NCBI RefSeq assembly: GCF_042434395.1
Contig: NZ_JBHLTP010000013.1
Coordinates: 1 to 64,000, forward strand
Direction of reading: 5' to 3'
Source of the DNA: Pontibacillus salicampi
GTDB taxonomy: Bacteria; Bacillota; Bacilli; Bacillales; BH030062
DNA: 64,000 bases
Part shown: positions 51,911-61,010 of the stretch, piece by piece
Numbering within the stretch: the first letter of the stretch is position 1
Layout: each line of letters starts with the position of its first letter
Translations under genes and position numbers: made by a program
Notes under the pieces: model-generated
Seen by the model: the letters and a program-made list of their open reading frames with translations, nothing else
The model's database searches: none
Told to the model about the DNA's origin: nothing

Positions 51911-53125
51911 ATGAGTAACGGCAAAATCGTTTTGGCGTATTCAGGCGGGCTGGATACATCCATATGTATTAAATGGCTAGAAGAAAAGTACGGTTATGAA
52001 GTAATAGCATTAGGTCTTGATGTGGGAGAAGGAAAGGATTTAGAAACCATTCAATCCAAGGCTTTACAAGTAGGGGCTGTCAAAGCACACGTTGTGAATG
52101 CGAAGGAAGAGCTTGCAGAAGAGTACCTTTTACCCGCTCTTAAGGCGAACACTATGTACGAAGGAAAATACCCTTTATCTTCAGCACTATCGCGTCCTTT
52201 GATTTCTAAGCTGCTTGTTGATGTCGCAGAGCAGGAAGGAGCTGTGGCGGTTGCCCATGGATGTACTGGAAAAGGGAATGACCAGGTTCGCTTTGAGCTG
52301 TCCATTCAAGCTCTAAATCCAAATCTGAAGGTGATTGCTCCCGTTCGAGAATGGGGTATGACAAGAGATGAGCAGCTTGCTTATGCTAAGGATAAAGGTA
52401 TAGCTGTACCGGTAACGACTGAAAACCCGTTTTCTATCGACGCCAATATATGGGGGCGTGCCTGTGAGGCAGGAGTGTTAGAGGACACGTGGGCTGAAGC
52501 ACCAGAAGCAGCATTTGACTGGACGAATCCATTGGAGCATACCCCGGATCAAGCTGAATATGTAGAAATTGAGTTCGAAGAAGGTCGTCCCGTTGCCTTA
52601 AACGGGGAGAAGAAAGAATTGGTACCACTTATTGAAGAATTAAATGTAATGGGTGGAAAGCATGGGGTAGGACGTATTGATCATGTAGAGAATCGTCTTG
52701 TTGGTATCAAATCAAGGGAAGTGTATGAAAATCCAGCTGCACTCATTCTCATCAACGCCCATAAAGAGCTTGAATTCCTAACCCACACCAGAGAGGTATC
52801 ACAGTTTAAGTCGACGGTCGATCAGCAATTGGCGAAGCTCATATACGATGGACTGTGGTTCTCTCCATTAAAATCCTCTTTAGAGGCATTTATTGAAGAT
52901 ACCCAGAAAGTAGTGACGGGAACTATTCGCGTGAAGCTTCATAAAGGCCATTACAGTGTGGTTGGACGTAAGTCAGCATACTCCTTGTATAATGAAGAGC
53001 TTGCGACGTATTTAAAGGGTGATATGTTCGATCATCAAGCCGCTGAAGGGTTTATTAAGCTTTGGGGTCTTCCTACGAAGGTACACGCCGAGGTCCATCG
53101 GAAGCAACCCGTATCCCAGTTATAA
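51911..53125 (+). CDS. argG: Argininosuccinate synthase
   Basis: Joins citrulline and aspartate with ATP in a 404-residue enzyme. The P-loop VLAYSGGLDTSICIKWLEEK is the N-type ATP-pyrophosphatase motif; HGCTGKGNDQVRFELS and YALYNEE-like SAYSLYNEELATYLKGD are family signatures. AAGGAGTGG precedes the ATG; the GTG three codons earlier falls inside this site. Part of the car-arg operon. Confidence 0.96.
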   Translation: MSNGKIVLAYSGGLDTSICIKWLEEKYGYEVIALGLDVGEGKDLETIQSKALQVGAVKAHVVNAKEELAEEYLLPALKANTMYEGKYPLSSALSRPLISKLLVDVAEQEGAVAVAHGCTGKGNDQVRFELSIQALNPNLKVIAPVREWGMTRDEQLAYAKDKGIAVPVTTENPFSIDANIWGRACEAGVLEDTWAEAPEAAFDWTNPLEHTPDQAEYVEIEFEEGRPVALNGEKKELVPLIEELNVMGGKHGVGRIDHVENRLVGIKSREVYENPAALILINAHKELEFLTHTREVSQFKSTVDQQLAKLIYDGLWFSPLKSSLEAFIEDTQKVVTGTIRVKLHKGHYSVVGRKSAYSLYNEELATYLKGDMFDHQAAEGFIKLWGLPTKVHAEVHRKQPVSQL

Positions 53126-53141
53126 GAGAGGAGGAAGGAAG

Positions 53142-54518
53142 ATGTCCAAATTATGGGGCGGACGTTTTACGAAGGAGACGAACGATCTAGTAGAGGAATT
53201 CACAGCTTCGATCCAATTTGACAAGGCATTCGCAGAGGAAGACATTGAAGGCAGTCTTGCCCATGTTACCATGCTGGGTGAATGTGGAGTGTTATCAGAG
53301 GAAGAGGTCACTCAAATTCAAACCGGACTCATTACAATCCTGAACCAAATAAAGAATGACACGTTTGCGTACTCTATTGCTGACGAGGACATTCACATGA
53401 ATATAGAACGTGCTCTTATAGAGGAAATTGGTACTGTCGGCGGGAAGCTGCATACAGGGCGCAGCCGAAACGATCAAATTGCGACAGATATGCACTTGTA
53501 CCTCGACCGAAAGACTAAGAAATTCATCGAACAAATTCGGCTCGTTCAACAAGCGATAGTAAATCAGGCTGAAGCAAACGTGCAAACGATATTGCCGGGG
53601 TACACTCATCTTCAAAGAGCTCAACCGATTTCGTTCGCCCATCATATAATGGCTTATTTCTGGATGCTGGAACGAGATAAGTGCAGACTGCAGGATAGTC
53701 TGAAGCGTATCAGCATCTCACCATTGGGAGCGGGGGCTCTAGCGGGAACGACCTTTCCGATAGAACGCACACGAACTGCTGAAATTCTTGGGTTTATGGA
53801 TGTTTACCCAAATAGCATCGACGCTGTCAGCGATCGGGATTTTATATTAGAATTCATGTCCATTGCCTCCACTATTATGATGCATGTATCTCGATTATCC
53901 GAGGAGCTTGTTTTATGGGGGAGTGAGGAGTTTAGTTTCGTGGAGCTCGATGATTCCTTTTGTACAGGGTCAAGTATTATGCCTCAGAAAAAGAACCCAG
54001 ATGTACCAGAATTATTACGAGCGAAAACGGGTCGTGTAAATGGAAATCTCATCGGGCTTTTGACTGTATTGAAAGGCTTGCCGTTAGCGTATAACAAAGA
54101 TATGCAGGAAGATAAGGAGGGGATGCTGGATACCGTTAAGACACTTGACGGTACATTACAGCTACTAGCACCTATGATTGACACGATGGTAGTGAATAAA
54201 GAGAAGATGAAGCATTCCGTTCAAACCGATTACTCCAATGCGACCGATATTGCTGATTACTTAGTGAATAAGGGATCGTCGTTCCGAGATGCACATGAGA
54301 TAATAGGTAAGATAGTATTGTACGGTCTGGAGCATGGGCTTTATTTATTAGATATTGATTTGGAAACCTATAAGCAGTTTAGCGGCCTATTTGAAAAGGA
54401 TATATTTGAGGTACTCCAGCCGAAAGCCGTTATGAACGCACGGAGCAGCTATGGAGGTACCTCAGAGGAGCAAGTTAAACAGCAAATAGAATACGGAAAA
54501 ACTTGTCTATCGTCGTAA
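53142..54518 (+). CDS. argH: Argininosuccinate lyase
   Basis: Final enzyme of arginine synthesis, releasing fumarate from argininosuccinate; 458 residues. KLWGGRFTKET opens the family, HTGRSRNDQIATDMHLY contains conserved substrate residues, and the fumarase-superfamily signature GSSIMPQKKNPD carries the catalytic serine. GAGGAGGAAGGAAG precedes the ATG at 53142. argC, argJ, argB and argD are not in the window, so the ornithine branch must be elsewhere. Confidence 0.96.
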   Translation: MSKLWGGRFTKETNDLVEEFTASIQFDKAFAEEDIEGSLAHVTMLGECGVLSEEEVTQIQTGLITILNQIKNDTFAYSIADEDIHMNIERALIEEIGTVGGKLHTGRSRNDQIATDMHLYLDRKTKKFIEQIRLVQQAIVNQAEANVQTILPGYTHLQRAQPISFAHHIMAYFWMLERDKCRLQDSLKRISISPLGAGALAGTTFPIERTRTAEILGFMDVYPNSIDAVSDRDFILEFMSIASTIMMHVSRLSEELVLWGSEEFSFVELDDSFCTGSSIMPQKKNPDVPELLRAKTGRVNGNLIGLLTVLKGLPLAYNKDMQEDKEGMLDTVKTLDGTLQLLAPMIDTMVVNKEKMKHSVQTDYSNATDIADYLVNKGSSFRDAHEIIGKIVLYGLEHGLYLLDIDLETYKQFSGLFEKDIFEVLQPKAVMNARSSYGGTSEEQVKQQIEYGKTCLSS

Positions 54519-54546
54519 GCGGGAACTCTCGCTTACGTTTTTTTTG
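54515..54546 (+). terminator. Terminator of the car-arg operon
   Basis: CGTAAGCG/CGCTTACG stem with an 8-nt loop, followed by eight T. It includes the argH stop. Confidence 0.95.
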
Positions 54547-54637
54547 TGGAATGATGCTTCTAACCACCACAGGAAGAAGGAATTCTCCTGCGCCTTACAG
54601 AAAAAGGAGGAGAGACACACAGAAAGGAGACAGGAGC

Positions 54638-55444
54638 ATGCATAAGCTAGCGATATCTGGTAGTACGATTATGTCAGATGAGGATAAATTTCATGAGCTG
54701 TTACGAGATGATGTTCACCATATCGAAATTGGGGAATTCTCAAACGAGCAATCCTTTCAGAAGTTCCTCCACATGAAGGGGCAAACAAGCTTCGGGGTAC
54801 ACTCACCGCTATTTCGGCACCAGAGTAAGTATGATTTAATCGAAAGTGTTCATATGGAATCAGAACAAGCATGGAGTCAATTAGAAGAGGAAGCAAGGCA
54901 GCTGGCAGAGCTAGGAGCTGAGTATGTTCTCGTTCATTTTCCGTATTTTCAAGGAACTCCCAAAAAGGACGCTGCAGCAGCTATAGAGGAAGGACTGCGT
55001 AAACTATCTGCTATTCAAGCTGCATATGATATCCCATTTGTTTGTGAGCCAAAGCTTGGTCTTCAAAGGAGTGGTGCTGCTATACGATACTTATATGACT
55101 TCCCGATGGAGATTTGGGAGAAATACAATATTCAGCTCTGCCTCGATTTAGGGGATTATGCTATGGCGGTGGGAGATGAGCTGCCGCGTCATATAGCGAA
55201 ATGGAGTCCATTTGTTAAGGTAGTTCATTTACATAATGTCTATTATACAGAGGAGAAATATTTCTGGAATATGATTCATCCCAGCCAGGAAACAGACACC
55301 GATTTCTTTCACCTGCAATCTGCTATACAGCAGCTTGCAGAGGGACATGATAAGTATTTTGTATTAGAGCATACCCCTCATACTGGCCCGACCGAGAAAC
55401 GGGTACGAGAGGGGATTGCCTGGGTTCAGAAATTAATCACCTAA
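54638..55444 (+). CDS. Sugar phosphate isomerase/epimerase-like TIM barrel protein
   Basis: A 268-residue protein of the AP-endonuclease-2/xylose-isomerase-like TIM barrel family. Metal-ligand candidates follow the family pattern: YVLVHFPYFQG (His), PFVCEPKLGLQ (Glu), LCLDLGDYAM (Asp), VVHLHNVYY (His) and FVLEHTPHTG (Glu). Substrate unknown; relatives act on sugars, inositols or DNA. AAAGGAGACAGGAGC precedes the ATG; a longer frame from 54503 overlaps the arg terminator. Transcribed alone after that terminator. Confidence 0.8.
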   Translation: MHKLAISGSTIMSDEDKFHELLRDDVHHIEIGEFSNEQSFQKFLHMKGQTSFGVHSPLFRHQSKYDLIESVHMESEQAWSQLEEEARQLAELGAEYVLVHFPYFQGTPKKDAAAAIEEGLRKLSAIQAAYDIPFVCEPKLGLQRSGAAIRYLYDFPMEIWEKYNIQLCLDLGDYAMAVGDELPRHIAKWSPFVKVVHLHNVYYTEEKYFWNMIHPSQETDTDFFHLQSAIQQLAEGHDKYFVLEHTPHTGPTEKRVREGIAWVQKLIT

Positions 55445-55529
55445 ATGCCCTTAAGATAATGGGTAGGAAGTATGTAACATATACTATAGGGCAGACGTAA
55501 GCAGAAATAATCAAGGAGGCATTGCGTGT

Positions 55530-55742
55530 ATGCAACTTCTTATTATCCACTGGTATGACTGGATTTCACCAACTAATCCTGTGGCTGCCATTTGCATGGG
55601 GGTCCTTTTTACAATCATTGCTTGCTTTATGGTATGGGGAGAAACGAAAAATAAACAACATGTCTTTTACGCATTCATGACCGGAGTGGTAGTAACCTTT
55701 TTGGGAGTATCTCTATTGACTGCACTAGGATTTTATGCGTAG
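55530..55742 (+). CDS. Small two-helix membrane protein
   Basis: A 70-residue protein with two membrane helices (about 15-37 and 46-68) joined by a polar hairpin (GETKNKQHVFY). AAGGAGG lies 12-13 nt before the ATG, slightly far. It resembles uncharacterised small Bacillales membrane proteins; no family assigned. It ends before a strong terminator and is independent of the ars operon. Confidence 0.6.
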   Translation: MQLLIIHWYDWISPTNPVAAICMGVLFTIIACFMVWGETKNKQHVFYAFMTGVVVTFLGVSLLTALGFYA

Positions 55743-55794
55743 AAGGACAGACTAGGGTCATATGCTGGTGAGTTTGTCTCCTTTACACCTGCGG

Positions 55795-55825
55795 GAACCA
55801 CGTTTAGTTAGTGGTTCTTTTTTTC
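55795..55825 (+). terminator. Terminator after small membrane protein
   Basis: GAACCAC/GTGGTTC stem with a 9-nt loop and seven T. Confidence 0.9.
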
Positions 55826-55850
55826 GTGCAAATGAAATAGAATATAATCA

Positions 55851-55880
55851 TTGAATTATATAATTGTTTGCTTATATAAT
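55851..55880 (+). promoter_or_regulatory. Upstream ars promoter with operator core
   Basis: TTGAAT (55851-55856), an 18-nt spacer and TATAAT (55875-55880). A 12-bp palindrome AATTATATAATT (55854-55865) lies within the spacer; its core ATTATATAAT is the same as in the arsR operator at 55947. Confidence 0.5.
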
Positions 55881-55892
55881 GGAGGAGGATTA

Positions 55893-55937
55893 GTGAAGGG
55901 CTATTATGGGTTCTGGGTAAGGAGGCGCTTGTTGTAA
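55893..55937 (+). CDS. Possible 14-codon leader peptide upstream of arsR
   Basis: GTG-started frame KGYYGFWVRRRLL after GGAGGAGG with ideal spacing. It lies between two promoter/operator units. It is too short to judge by composition; the strong ribosome site is the only positive sign. Confidence 0.3.
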   Translation: MKGYYGFWVRRRLL

Positions 55938-55964
55938 ATATAAGCATATCATTATATAATGATA
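55932..55964 (+). promoter_or_regulatory. arsR promoter and palindromic operator
   Basis: TTGTAA (55932-55937), a 17-nt spacer and TATAAT (55955-55960). A perfect 18-bp palindrome TATCATTATATAATGATA (55947-55964) covers the -10, as expected for an ArsR-family repressor site that empties when arsenite or antimonite binds. Confidence 0.8.
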
Positions 55965-55982
55965 AGATGGAGGTGATGGTTC

Positions 55983-56327
55983 ATGGAGAAAACCATCTTA
56001 TCGGTGCAAGAAACAACGCAAACACTTAAATTACTCGGAGATCAAACGAGACTAACGATCGTTGGATTGCTACGAGATAACGAATGTTGCGTCTGTGAGT
56101 TTGTTGAGATTTTACAAATGTCTCAGCCAGCTATCAGTCAGCATTTACGAAAATTAAGAGATGCAGGGATTGTGAAGGAGCAGCGAAAAGGGCATTGGAT
56201 CTTCTATTCCTTGAATGAAGATCATTTAGCCTACGATTTAACTCGGGAAATTCTCAATCATGTCCCTGACCAACGAGAGAAGATCACCGCGTTGGAGCAA
56301 TCCGGAAAACGCATCGTTTGTGAGTAA
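55983..56327 (+). CDS. arsR: ArsR family arsenite-responsive repressor
   Basis: A 114-residue winged-helix repressor. The metalloid site is NECCVCEFVEIL (Cys in the ELCVCDL-type alpha3 motif), next to the recognition region MSQPAISQHLRKLRDAGIV and the wing EQRKGHWIFYSLNE. It represses the ars operon until As(III) or Sb(III) binds. GGAGGTGATGG precedes the ATG. arsB begins 15 bp after its stop. Confidence 0.93.
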   Translation: MEKTILSVQETTQTLKLLGDQTRLTIVGLLRDNECCVCEFVEILQMSQPAISQHLRKLRDAGIVKEQRKGHWIFYSLNEDHLAYDLTREILNHVPDQREKITALEQSGKRIVCE

Positions 56328-56342
56328 AGAGGGGGAGAGGTA

Positions 56343-57641
56343 TTGGATTCAGGTGTCATCATAGCTATACTCATTTTCCTGGTTACGCTCGTATTTGTGA
56401 TTTGGCAGCCTAAAAATTTAGGGATTGGCTGGACGGCATGTACGGGTGCTATTCTGGCATTATTAGCTGGAGTAGTTGATTTTCAGGACGTAGCCACAGT
56501 AACAGGCATTGTATGGAATGCCACGCTCGCTTTTATCGCTATTATTATTATCTCACTCATATTGGATGAGATTGGATTCTTCGAATGGTCAGCGTTACAT
56601 ATGGCCAGAATATCGAATGGAAACGGTTTGAAAATGTTCGTCTACATTGCATTACTGGGAGCTGGAGTTGCGGCCTTGTTTGCAAATGACGGTGCTGCCC
56701 TTATTCTAACTCCAATCGTATTAGCGATGGTTAGAGCGTTAGATTTTGAAGAACGGAATATCTTTCCATTTATTATGGCAAGTGGTTTTATCGCAGATAC
56801 GACTTCCTTGCCGCTTGTAGTTAGTAACCTAGTAAATATTGTCTCAGCTGATTTCTTTGATATTGGCTTTTTGGAATATGCATCCCGGATGATTATTCCA
56901 AATATCTTTTCACTGGCAGCTAGTATTCTTGTGCTGTTCCTCTATTTTCGAAAGGATATTCCAAGAACATACGATACAGCCCAATTAAGAAAACCGGCTG
57001 AAGCCATTAAGGACCACAAGATGTTCCGTCTTTCCTGGTGGGTGCTCGCCGTATTATTAGTTGGATATTTCGCCAGTGAATTCTTGTTCATCCCAGTATC
57101 CATTATTGCTGGAGTGGTAGCGATTTTCTTCCTGCTGATGGCAAGAAGAAGCCCTGCTGTCCAAACCACAACGGTTGTAAAAGGGGCACCATGGGCCATT
57201 GTATTCTTCTCTATTGGGATGTACGTTGTCGTGTATGGACTTCGGAATGTCGGGCTCACCGATTTACTGGCAAATGTTATTGAAGCCGCCGCCCAGCAAG
57301 GACTGTTTATTAGTACTGTTTCCATGGGCTTTATAGCAGCTATATTATCCTCTGTTATGAACAACATGCCAACAGTAATGATAGATGCTCTTGCCATAGC
57401 AGATTCCAATACTAGCGGCATTATTAAAGAAGGACTTATCTATGCCAACGTAATAGGTAGTGATTTAGGTCCTAAAATTACACCGATTGGGTCACTGGCA
57501 ACCTTATTATGGCTCCACGTGTTATCCCAAAAGGGAGTTAAAATATCTTGGGGATATTACTTTAAAGTTGGTATCATCCTCACCGTTCCAACACTATTTC
57601 TTACGCTCGTAGGACTGTACCTAACGTTAACCTTACTATAA
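56343..57641 (+). CDS. arsB: ArsB arsenite efflux permease
   Basis: A 432-residue carrier with about 12 helices, exporting As(III)/Sb(III) by proton exchange. Characteristic stretches are GIVWNATLAFIAIIIISLIL, FANDGAALILTPIVLAMV, SLPLVVSNLVNIVSADFF and SVMNNMPTVMIDALAI with GSDLGPKITPIGSLATLLWL. TTG start after GGGGGAGAGG. Middle gene of arsR-arsB-arsC; no ArsA ATPase is present, as usual in Bacillus. Confidence 0.95.
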   Translation: MDSGVIIAILIFLVTLVFVIWQPKNLGIGWTACTGAILALLAGVVDFQDVATVTGIVWNATLAFIAIIIISLILDEIGFFEWSALHMARISNGNGLKMFVYIALLGAGVAALFANDGAALILTPIVLAMVRALDFEERNIFPFIMASGFIADTTSLPLVVSNLVNIVSADFFDIGFLEYASRMIIPNIFSLAASILVLFLYFRKDIPRTYDTAQLRKPAEAIKDHKMFRLSWWVLAVLLVGYFASEFLFIPVSIIAGVVAIFFLLMARRSPAVQTTTVVKGAPWAIVFFSIGMYVVVYGLRNVGLTDLLANVIEAAAQQGLFISTVSMGFIAAILSSVMNNMPTVMIDALAIADSNTSGIIKEGLIYANVIGSDLGPKITPIGSLATLLWLHVLSQKGVKISWGYYFKVGIILTVPTLFLTLVGLYLTLTLL

Positions 57642-57665
57642 TAATTACAAAGGAGTTCTTTAACT

Positions 57666-58091
57666 ATGTCTACTACTAAACCAGTACTTTACTTTTTATG
57701 CACAGGAAACTCTTGCCGCAGCCAAATGGCAGAAGCATGGGGGAAATACTATCTTGGAAATGAGTGGGACGTGAAAAGCGCCGGCATTGAAGCACATGGC
57801 CTAAACCCAAACGCTGTAAAAGCAATGGAAGAGGTTGGTATGGATATTACGGATCAAACGTCTGATATGATAGACAATGATATTCTAAATAATGCAGGCT
57901 TCGTTGTTACACTATGTGGAGATGCGAATGACAAATGTCCAATGACACCTCCGCATGTAAGAAGAGAGCACTGGGGCTTTGACGATCCGGCCAAAGCAGA
58001 AGGTACGGACGAAGAGAAGTGGGCAGTATTCCAGCGTGTCCGTGACGAAATTGGTAATCGTATTAAGCATTTTGCTGAAACAGGAGAATAA
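57666..58091 (+). CDS. arsC: Arsenate reductase, thioredoxin-coupled
   Basis: A 141-residue low-molecular-weight phosphatase-like arsenate reductase. FLCTGNSCRSQMAEAW is the P-loop with catalytic Cys, and VTLCGDANDKCPMTPP carries the Cys pair of the disulfide relay regenerated by thioredoxin; AKAEGTDEEKW and DPA match Bacillus ArsC. It converts As(V) to As(III) for ArsB export. AAAGGAG stands 12 nt upstream of the ATG. Confidence 0.96.
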   Translation: MSTTKPVLYFLCTGNSCRSQMAEAWGKYYLGNEWDVKSAGIEAHGLNPNAVKAMEEVGMDITDQTSDMIDNDILNNAGFVVTLCGDANDKCPMTPPHVRREHWGFDDPAKAEGTDEEKWAVFQRVRDEIGNRIKHFAETGE

Positions 58092-58096
58092 ATGGT

Positions 58097-58127
58097 AAAA
58101 AGCCGAGCAGAGTCTCGGCTTTTTTTA
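58097..58127 (+). terminator. Terminator of the ars operon
   Basis: AGCCGAG/CTCGGCT stem flanked by AAAA and seven T. Confidence 0.95.
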
Positions 58128-58249
58128 TAGCCTCTGATATGGATGGGCGTTGAGGTTAGATGGGTACGTAAGCAGGATAGCTGTGCTGTTTCCGTCCAAT
58201 CTAAATAATGAAAATATTTAGCTGCTGCTTGCGAAAAAATCGATTTTCT

Positions 58250-59347
58250 TTATACTTCATAGAGCGGACCAATATATTCGGCTCTTGGACGAAAGATTAC
58301 ATTGTCTGCTCTTTGTTCGATTACGTGTGCTGTCCAGCCAACCATTCGACTTGCGGAAAAGGTTGGGGTGAAGAGGTGGGAAGCAAGGCCGAGCTCCCGC
58401 ATGATGGCAGCTGCGTAAAACTCTACGTTCGTATAAAGACTGCGTCCAGGCTTGACTTCCTCTAGAACTTCAATTGCAAGGGCCTCGAGATCCATAGCAA
58501 AGTGAAGCCAGCTGTTGTCCTTATTATTTTGCTGCAGCTGCTCTTTTAGTGCTTCTGCTCGTGGATCCATCACTTTATACACACGATGGCCGAATCCCAT
58601 AAGTCTTTCTCCTTTTTGAACCTTTTGATAAATATAGTCTCTGGCATTATCAACAGCAGCTGCTTCGTCGAGCAGGGTTAGTACTCCTGTAGGTGCACCT
58701 CCGTGAAGCGGTCCCTTCATCGTACCAAGTGCGGAACAAATAGCCGAAATCATATCTGCTTCTGTAGATGCTGTCACCCGGGCTGAAAAAGTTGAGGCAT
58801 TTAATCCATGCTCCATCGTAAGTATCATATAAGTCTCAAGCGCTTTCACCTGAGAAGGTTCAGGGAGACTGCCGGTAAGCATGTATAAATAATGCTCTAC
58901 GTGCGTAAGATCATTTCTAATTTCTGGTAGTGTTGGGGTGATTTTTCGTTGGTGGAGAGCTTCTTGATATGCAATAATAGCTGGGGTCATTGCAGTTAGT
59001 GTGATCGCATCTTCAATGGTTGGCTGTTCCTGATTATGTGCTATACAGGAAGATAAAGCCGTTCTTAACACACTTAACACATCTAACTGAGCTGGAAGCT
59101 GCTCTATGATAGCCTTTACGTGTTTCGGTAAGGCTCTTCTCTCTCTTAGCTTAGCTGTGATTTGTGTTAATTCATCAGCAGTTGGAAGGTGACCATACCA
59201 TAATAGGTGGGCTACCTCCTCGAAAGAATGATGACGTGTTAAATAATCGATAGGATAACCCCTAAATAACAGTGTACCTTGCTGACCATCTATGAAACTA
59301 ATACTGGTTTCTGTACAGACGACACCTTTTAGTCCTTTGTGAATCAT
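58250..59347 (-). CDS. citA: Secondary citrate synthase CitA
   Basis: A 365-residue citrate synthase close in length to Bacillus subtilis CitA (366), condensing acetyl-CoA with oxaloacetate. FRGYPIDYL, HGLNAST with a catalytic His, GFGHRVYKVMDPRAE with the signature His, and IFRPRAEYIGP are present. The segment normally NVDFYSG reads NVEFYAA, so the usual catalytic Asp is Glu309. The ATG at 59347 follows AAAGGAG by 8 nt, and the GTG at 59356 is too close to that site. Divergent from the LysR gene, as citA-citR in B. subtilis. A methylcitrate-synthase role cannot be excluded. Confidence 0.9.
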   Translation of the reverse strand: MIHKGLKGVVCTETSISFIDGQQGTLLFRGYPIDYLTRHHSFEEVAHLLWYGHLPTADELTQITAKLRERRALPKHVKAIIEQLPAQLDVLSVLRTALSSCIAHNQEQPTIEDAITLTAMTPAIIAYQEALHQRKITPTLPEIRNDLTHVEHYLYMLTGSLPEPSQVKALETYMILTMEHGLNASTFSARVTASTEADMISAICSALGTMKGPLHGGAPTGVLTLLDEAAAVDNARDYIYQKVQKGERLMGFGHRVYKVMDPRAEALKEQLQQNNKDNSWLHFAMDLEALAIEVLEEVKPGRSLYTNVEFYAAAIMRELGLASHLFTPTFSASRMVGWTAHVIEQRADNVIFRPRAEYIGPLYEV

Positions 59348-59459
59348 GGGTAACACTCCTTTATAAGTCTTACTATAAGTATAAATCTTCTGATAATTTA
59401 ACAGAAATAAATATTATTAATGAAATAGTTTATTATTTTTAAAGAATGGAGAGAGATAG

Positions 59460-60341
59460 ATGGAACTATCATGGATCAACACCTTTGTCACCGTTGCGGA
59501 GGAGGGGAGCTTCCGTAAAGCGGCGGACCTGCTATACGTATCCCAACCGACCATTACGGTACATGTGAAATCTCTGGAAAAGAATTTAGGCGTCACATTG
59601 TTTCAGCGCAACAACCGAAATGTGAAGCTGACTGAAGAGGGGAGAGTTTATCTAACCCATGCCAAACAGCTACTATCCACCTATCAAAAAGGAGTGGAAG
59701 AGCTGCAGACCTATACCCAAGGCTATAACACTACTCTACGTTTAGCGATATCTCCCTTAATTGCAGATACCGTAATGCCATCTGTCCTGAAGCGGTTCAC
59801 AAAAGAAAATCCAAACGTAGAAATATCGGTTCACGTTATGGAATCAGAGGATATCGAAAAAGCACTAACGAGCGAACAAGTAGATATAGGCTTCTCCTGC
59901 ATGGAAAGTCACAACCCAGACCTCCAATGCCAGATGTTGTATGAGGATGAAGTAGTTTTCGTTGCACCACACGATGGAATGGACATGGAGACTGCGCCTG
60001 CCCATGATATAGAGGACCTGTTCAGTAAACATTATTTATTAAGCCATAACCATCCAGGATATTGGAATCCGCTATTGCAGCAATTAAAAACATGGTACCC
60101 AGGCCTACGATCCATGAAAGTTTCCCAAATTCATATCACCAAACGGTTCATCGAAAATGGATTAGGTATTTCCTTTCTGCCAAAAGCAACCGTACGCCGA
60201 GAATTAATGGAAGGTAGATTAGTAGAGGTGAACTTCGGAAACGTAGAACTGCCAAAGGCTAACACCTATGCCATTACAAAATATCACCACTCTCTCGAAC
60301 GAGAATTCCTAGACTTCGTAACTCAATATCGTTATAAGTAA
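59460..60341 (+). CDS. citR: LysR family regulator CitR
   Basis: A 293-residue LysR-type regulator with an N-terminal HTH (SFRKAADLLYVSQPTITVHVKSLE) and a substrate-binding domain (about 90-290). It lies divergent to citA with 112 bp between the starts, the arrangement of B. subtilis citR, which represses citA. Binding sites could not be pinned down in the AT-rich gap. GGAGAGAGAT precedes the ATG. Confidence 0.88.
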   Translation: MELSWINTFVTVAEEGSFRKAADLLYVSQPTITVHVKSLEKNLGVTLFQRNNRNVKLTEEGRVYLTHAKQLLSTYQKGVEELQTYTQGYNTTLRLAISPLIADTVMPSVLKRFTKENPNVEISVHVMESEDIEKALTSEQVDIGFSCMESHNPDLQCQMLYEDEVVFVAPHDGMDMETAPAHDIEDLFSKHYLLSHNHPGYWNPLLQQLKTWYPGLRSMKVSQIHITKRFIENGLGISFLPKATVRRELMEGRLVEVNFGNVELPKANTYAITKYHHSLEREFLDFVTQYRYK

Positions 60342-60345
60342 GAGC

Positions 60346-60380
60346 AAGAGCTATCCTCCATTTTTGGGGATAGCTCTTTT
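60346..60380 (+). terminator. Terminator after citR
   Basis: AAGAGCTATCC/GGATAGCTCTT, an 11-bp stem followed by TT. Confidence 0.85.
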
Positions 60381-60551
60381 GAGTTTGCGGTGGGCGCATG
60401 GCGCATACAAGGTGACACGCCTAAAGCAAATGGACACCACCATTTCATACCTTCCCCGTCTCCGCTTAAGTAAGCTTTTCAGCATGTTATGTATTTTTTT
60501 CCACATCTATATTTTAATGTGCGATACTTACGTCAGGAAGGAGGCGATAGG

Positions 60552-61010
60552 TTGGATATTAAATTAGATATACATGCTAAATACAAGGATACTTCTGTAA
60601 CCGTTCACACACCGAGCTGGACGAAGGAGATTGAATCTCTCCTGAATCAACTTCAGGCTCAGACTAATACGAAAAAATTAGCTGGAGTGCTTCGCGATCA
60701 AACCATATTATTGGATCCAAATGAAGTAGATTACGTTTATGCGGAAGCTCGTAAGGTATTTGCGGTTTTCGATGGGGAGTCGATTGAGCTAAATATGAAA
60801 TTGTATGATGCGGAGAGGCTTTTGACCTCATATCGATTTACTCGTTTCTCGAAATCGGTGATTGGTAATGTCAATCGTCTGGAGCGTTTTGAATTATCTT
60901 TTAATGGAAATCTTTGTGTGTTCTTTTCGTCCGGTGCGAAGGAATATGTCAGTAGGAAGTATGTGAAGGAGATGAAACAACAATTATTAATGGAGGTGGA
61001 GGATAGGTGA
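60552..61010 (+). CDS. LytTR DNA-binding domain protein
   Basis: A 152-residue protein whose C-terminal two thirds (about 50-150) is a LytTR DNA-binding domain: EVDYVYAEARKVFAVFDGES, MKLYDAERLL, FTRFSKSVIGNVNRLERFEL and GAKEYVSRKYVKEMKQQL. No receiver domain is present; such stand-alone LytTR proteins are usually paired with a DUF3021 membrane partner, as here. Together they probably form a membrane-gated transcription switch. TTG start after AAGGAGG; the upstream ATG frame begins before any ribosome site. Target genes unknown. Confidence 0.88.
   Translation: MDIKLDIHAKYKDTSVTVHTPSWTKEIESLLNQLQAQTNTKKLAGVLRDQTILLDPNEVDYVYAEARKVFAVFDGESIELNMKLYDAERLLTSYRFTRFSKSVIGNVNRLERFELSFNGNLCVFFSSGAKEYVSRKYVKEMKQQLLMEVEDR

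Noticed and set aside
58208..58465. Plus-strand open frame opposite the 3' end of citA
   Set aside because: Overlaps a conserved citrate synthase C-terminus, and no ribosome site precedes it.
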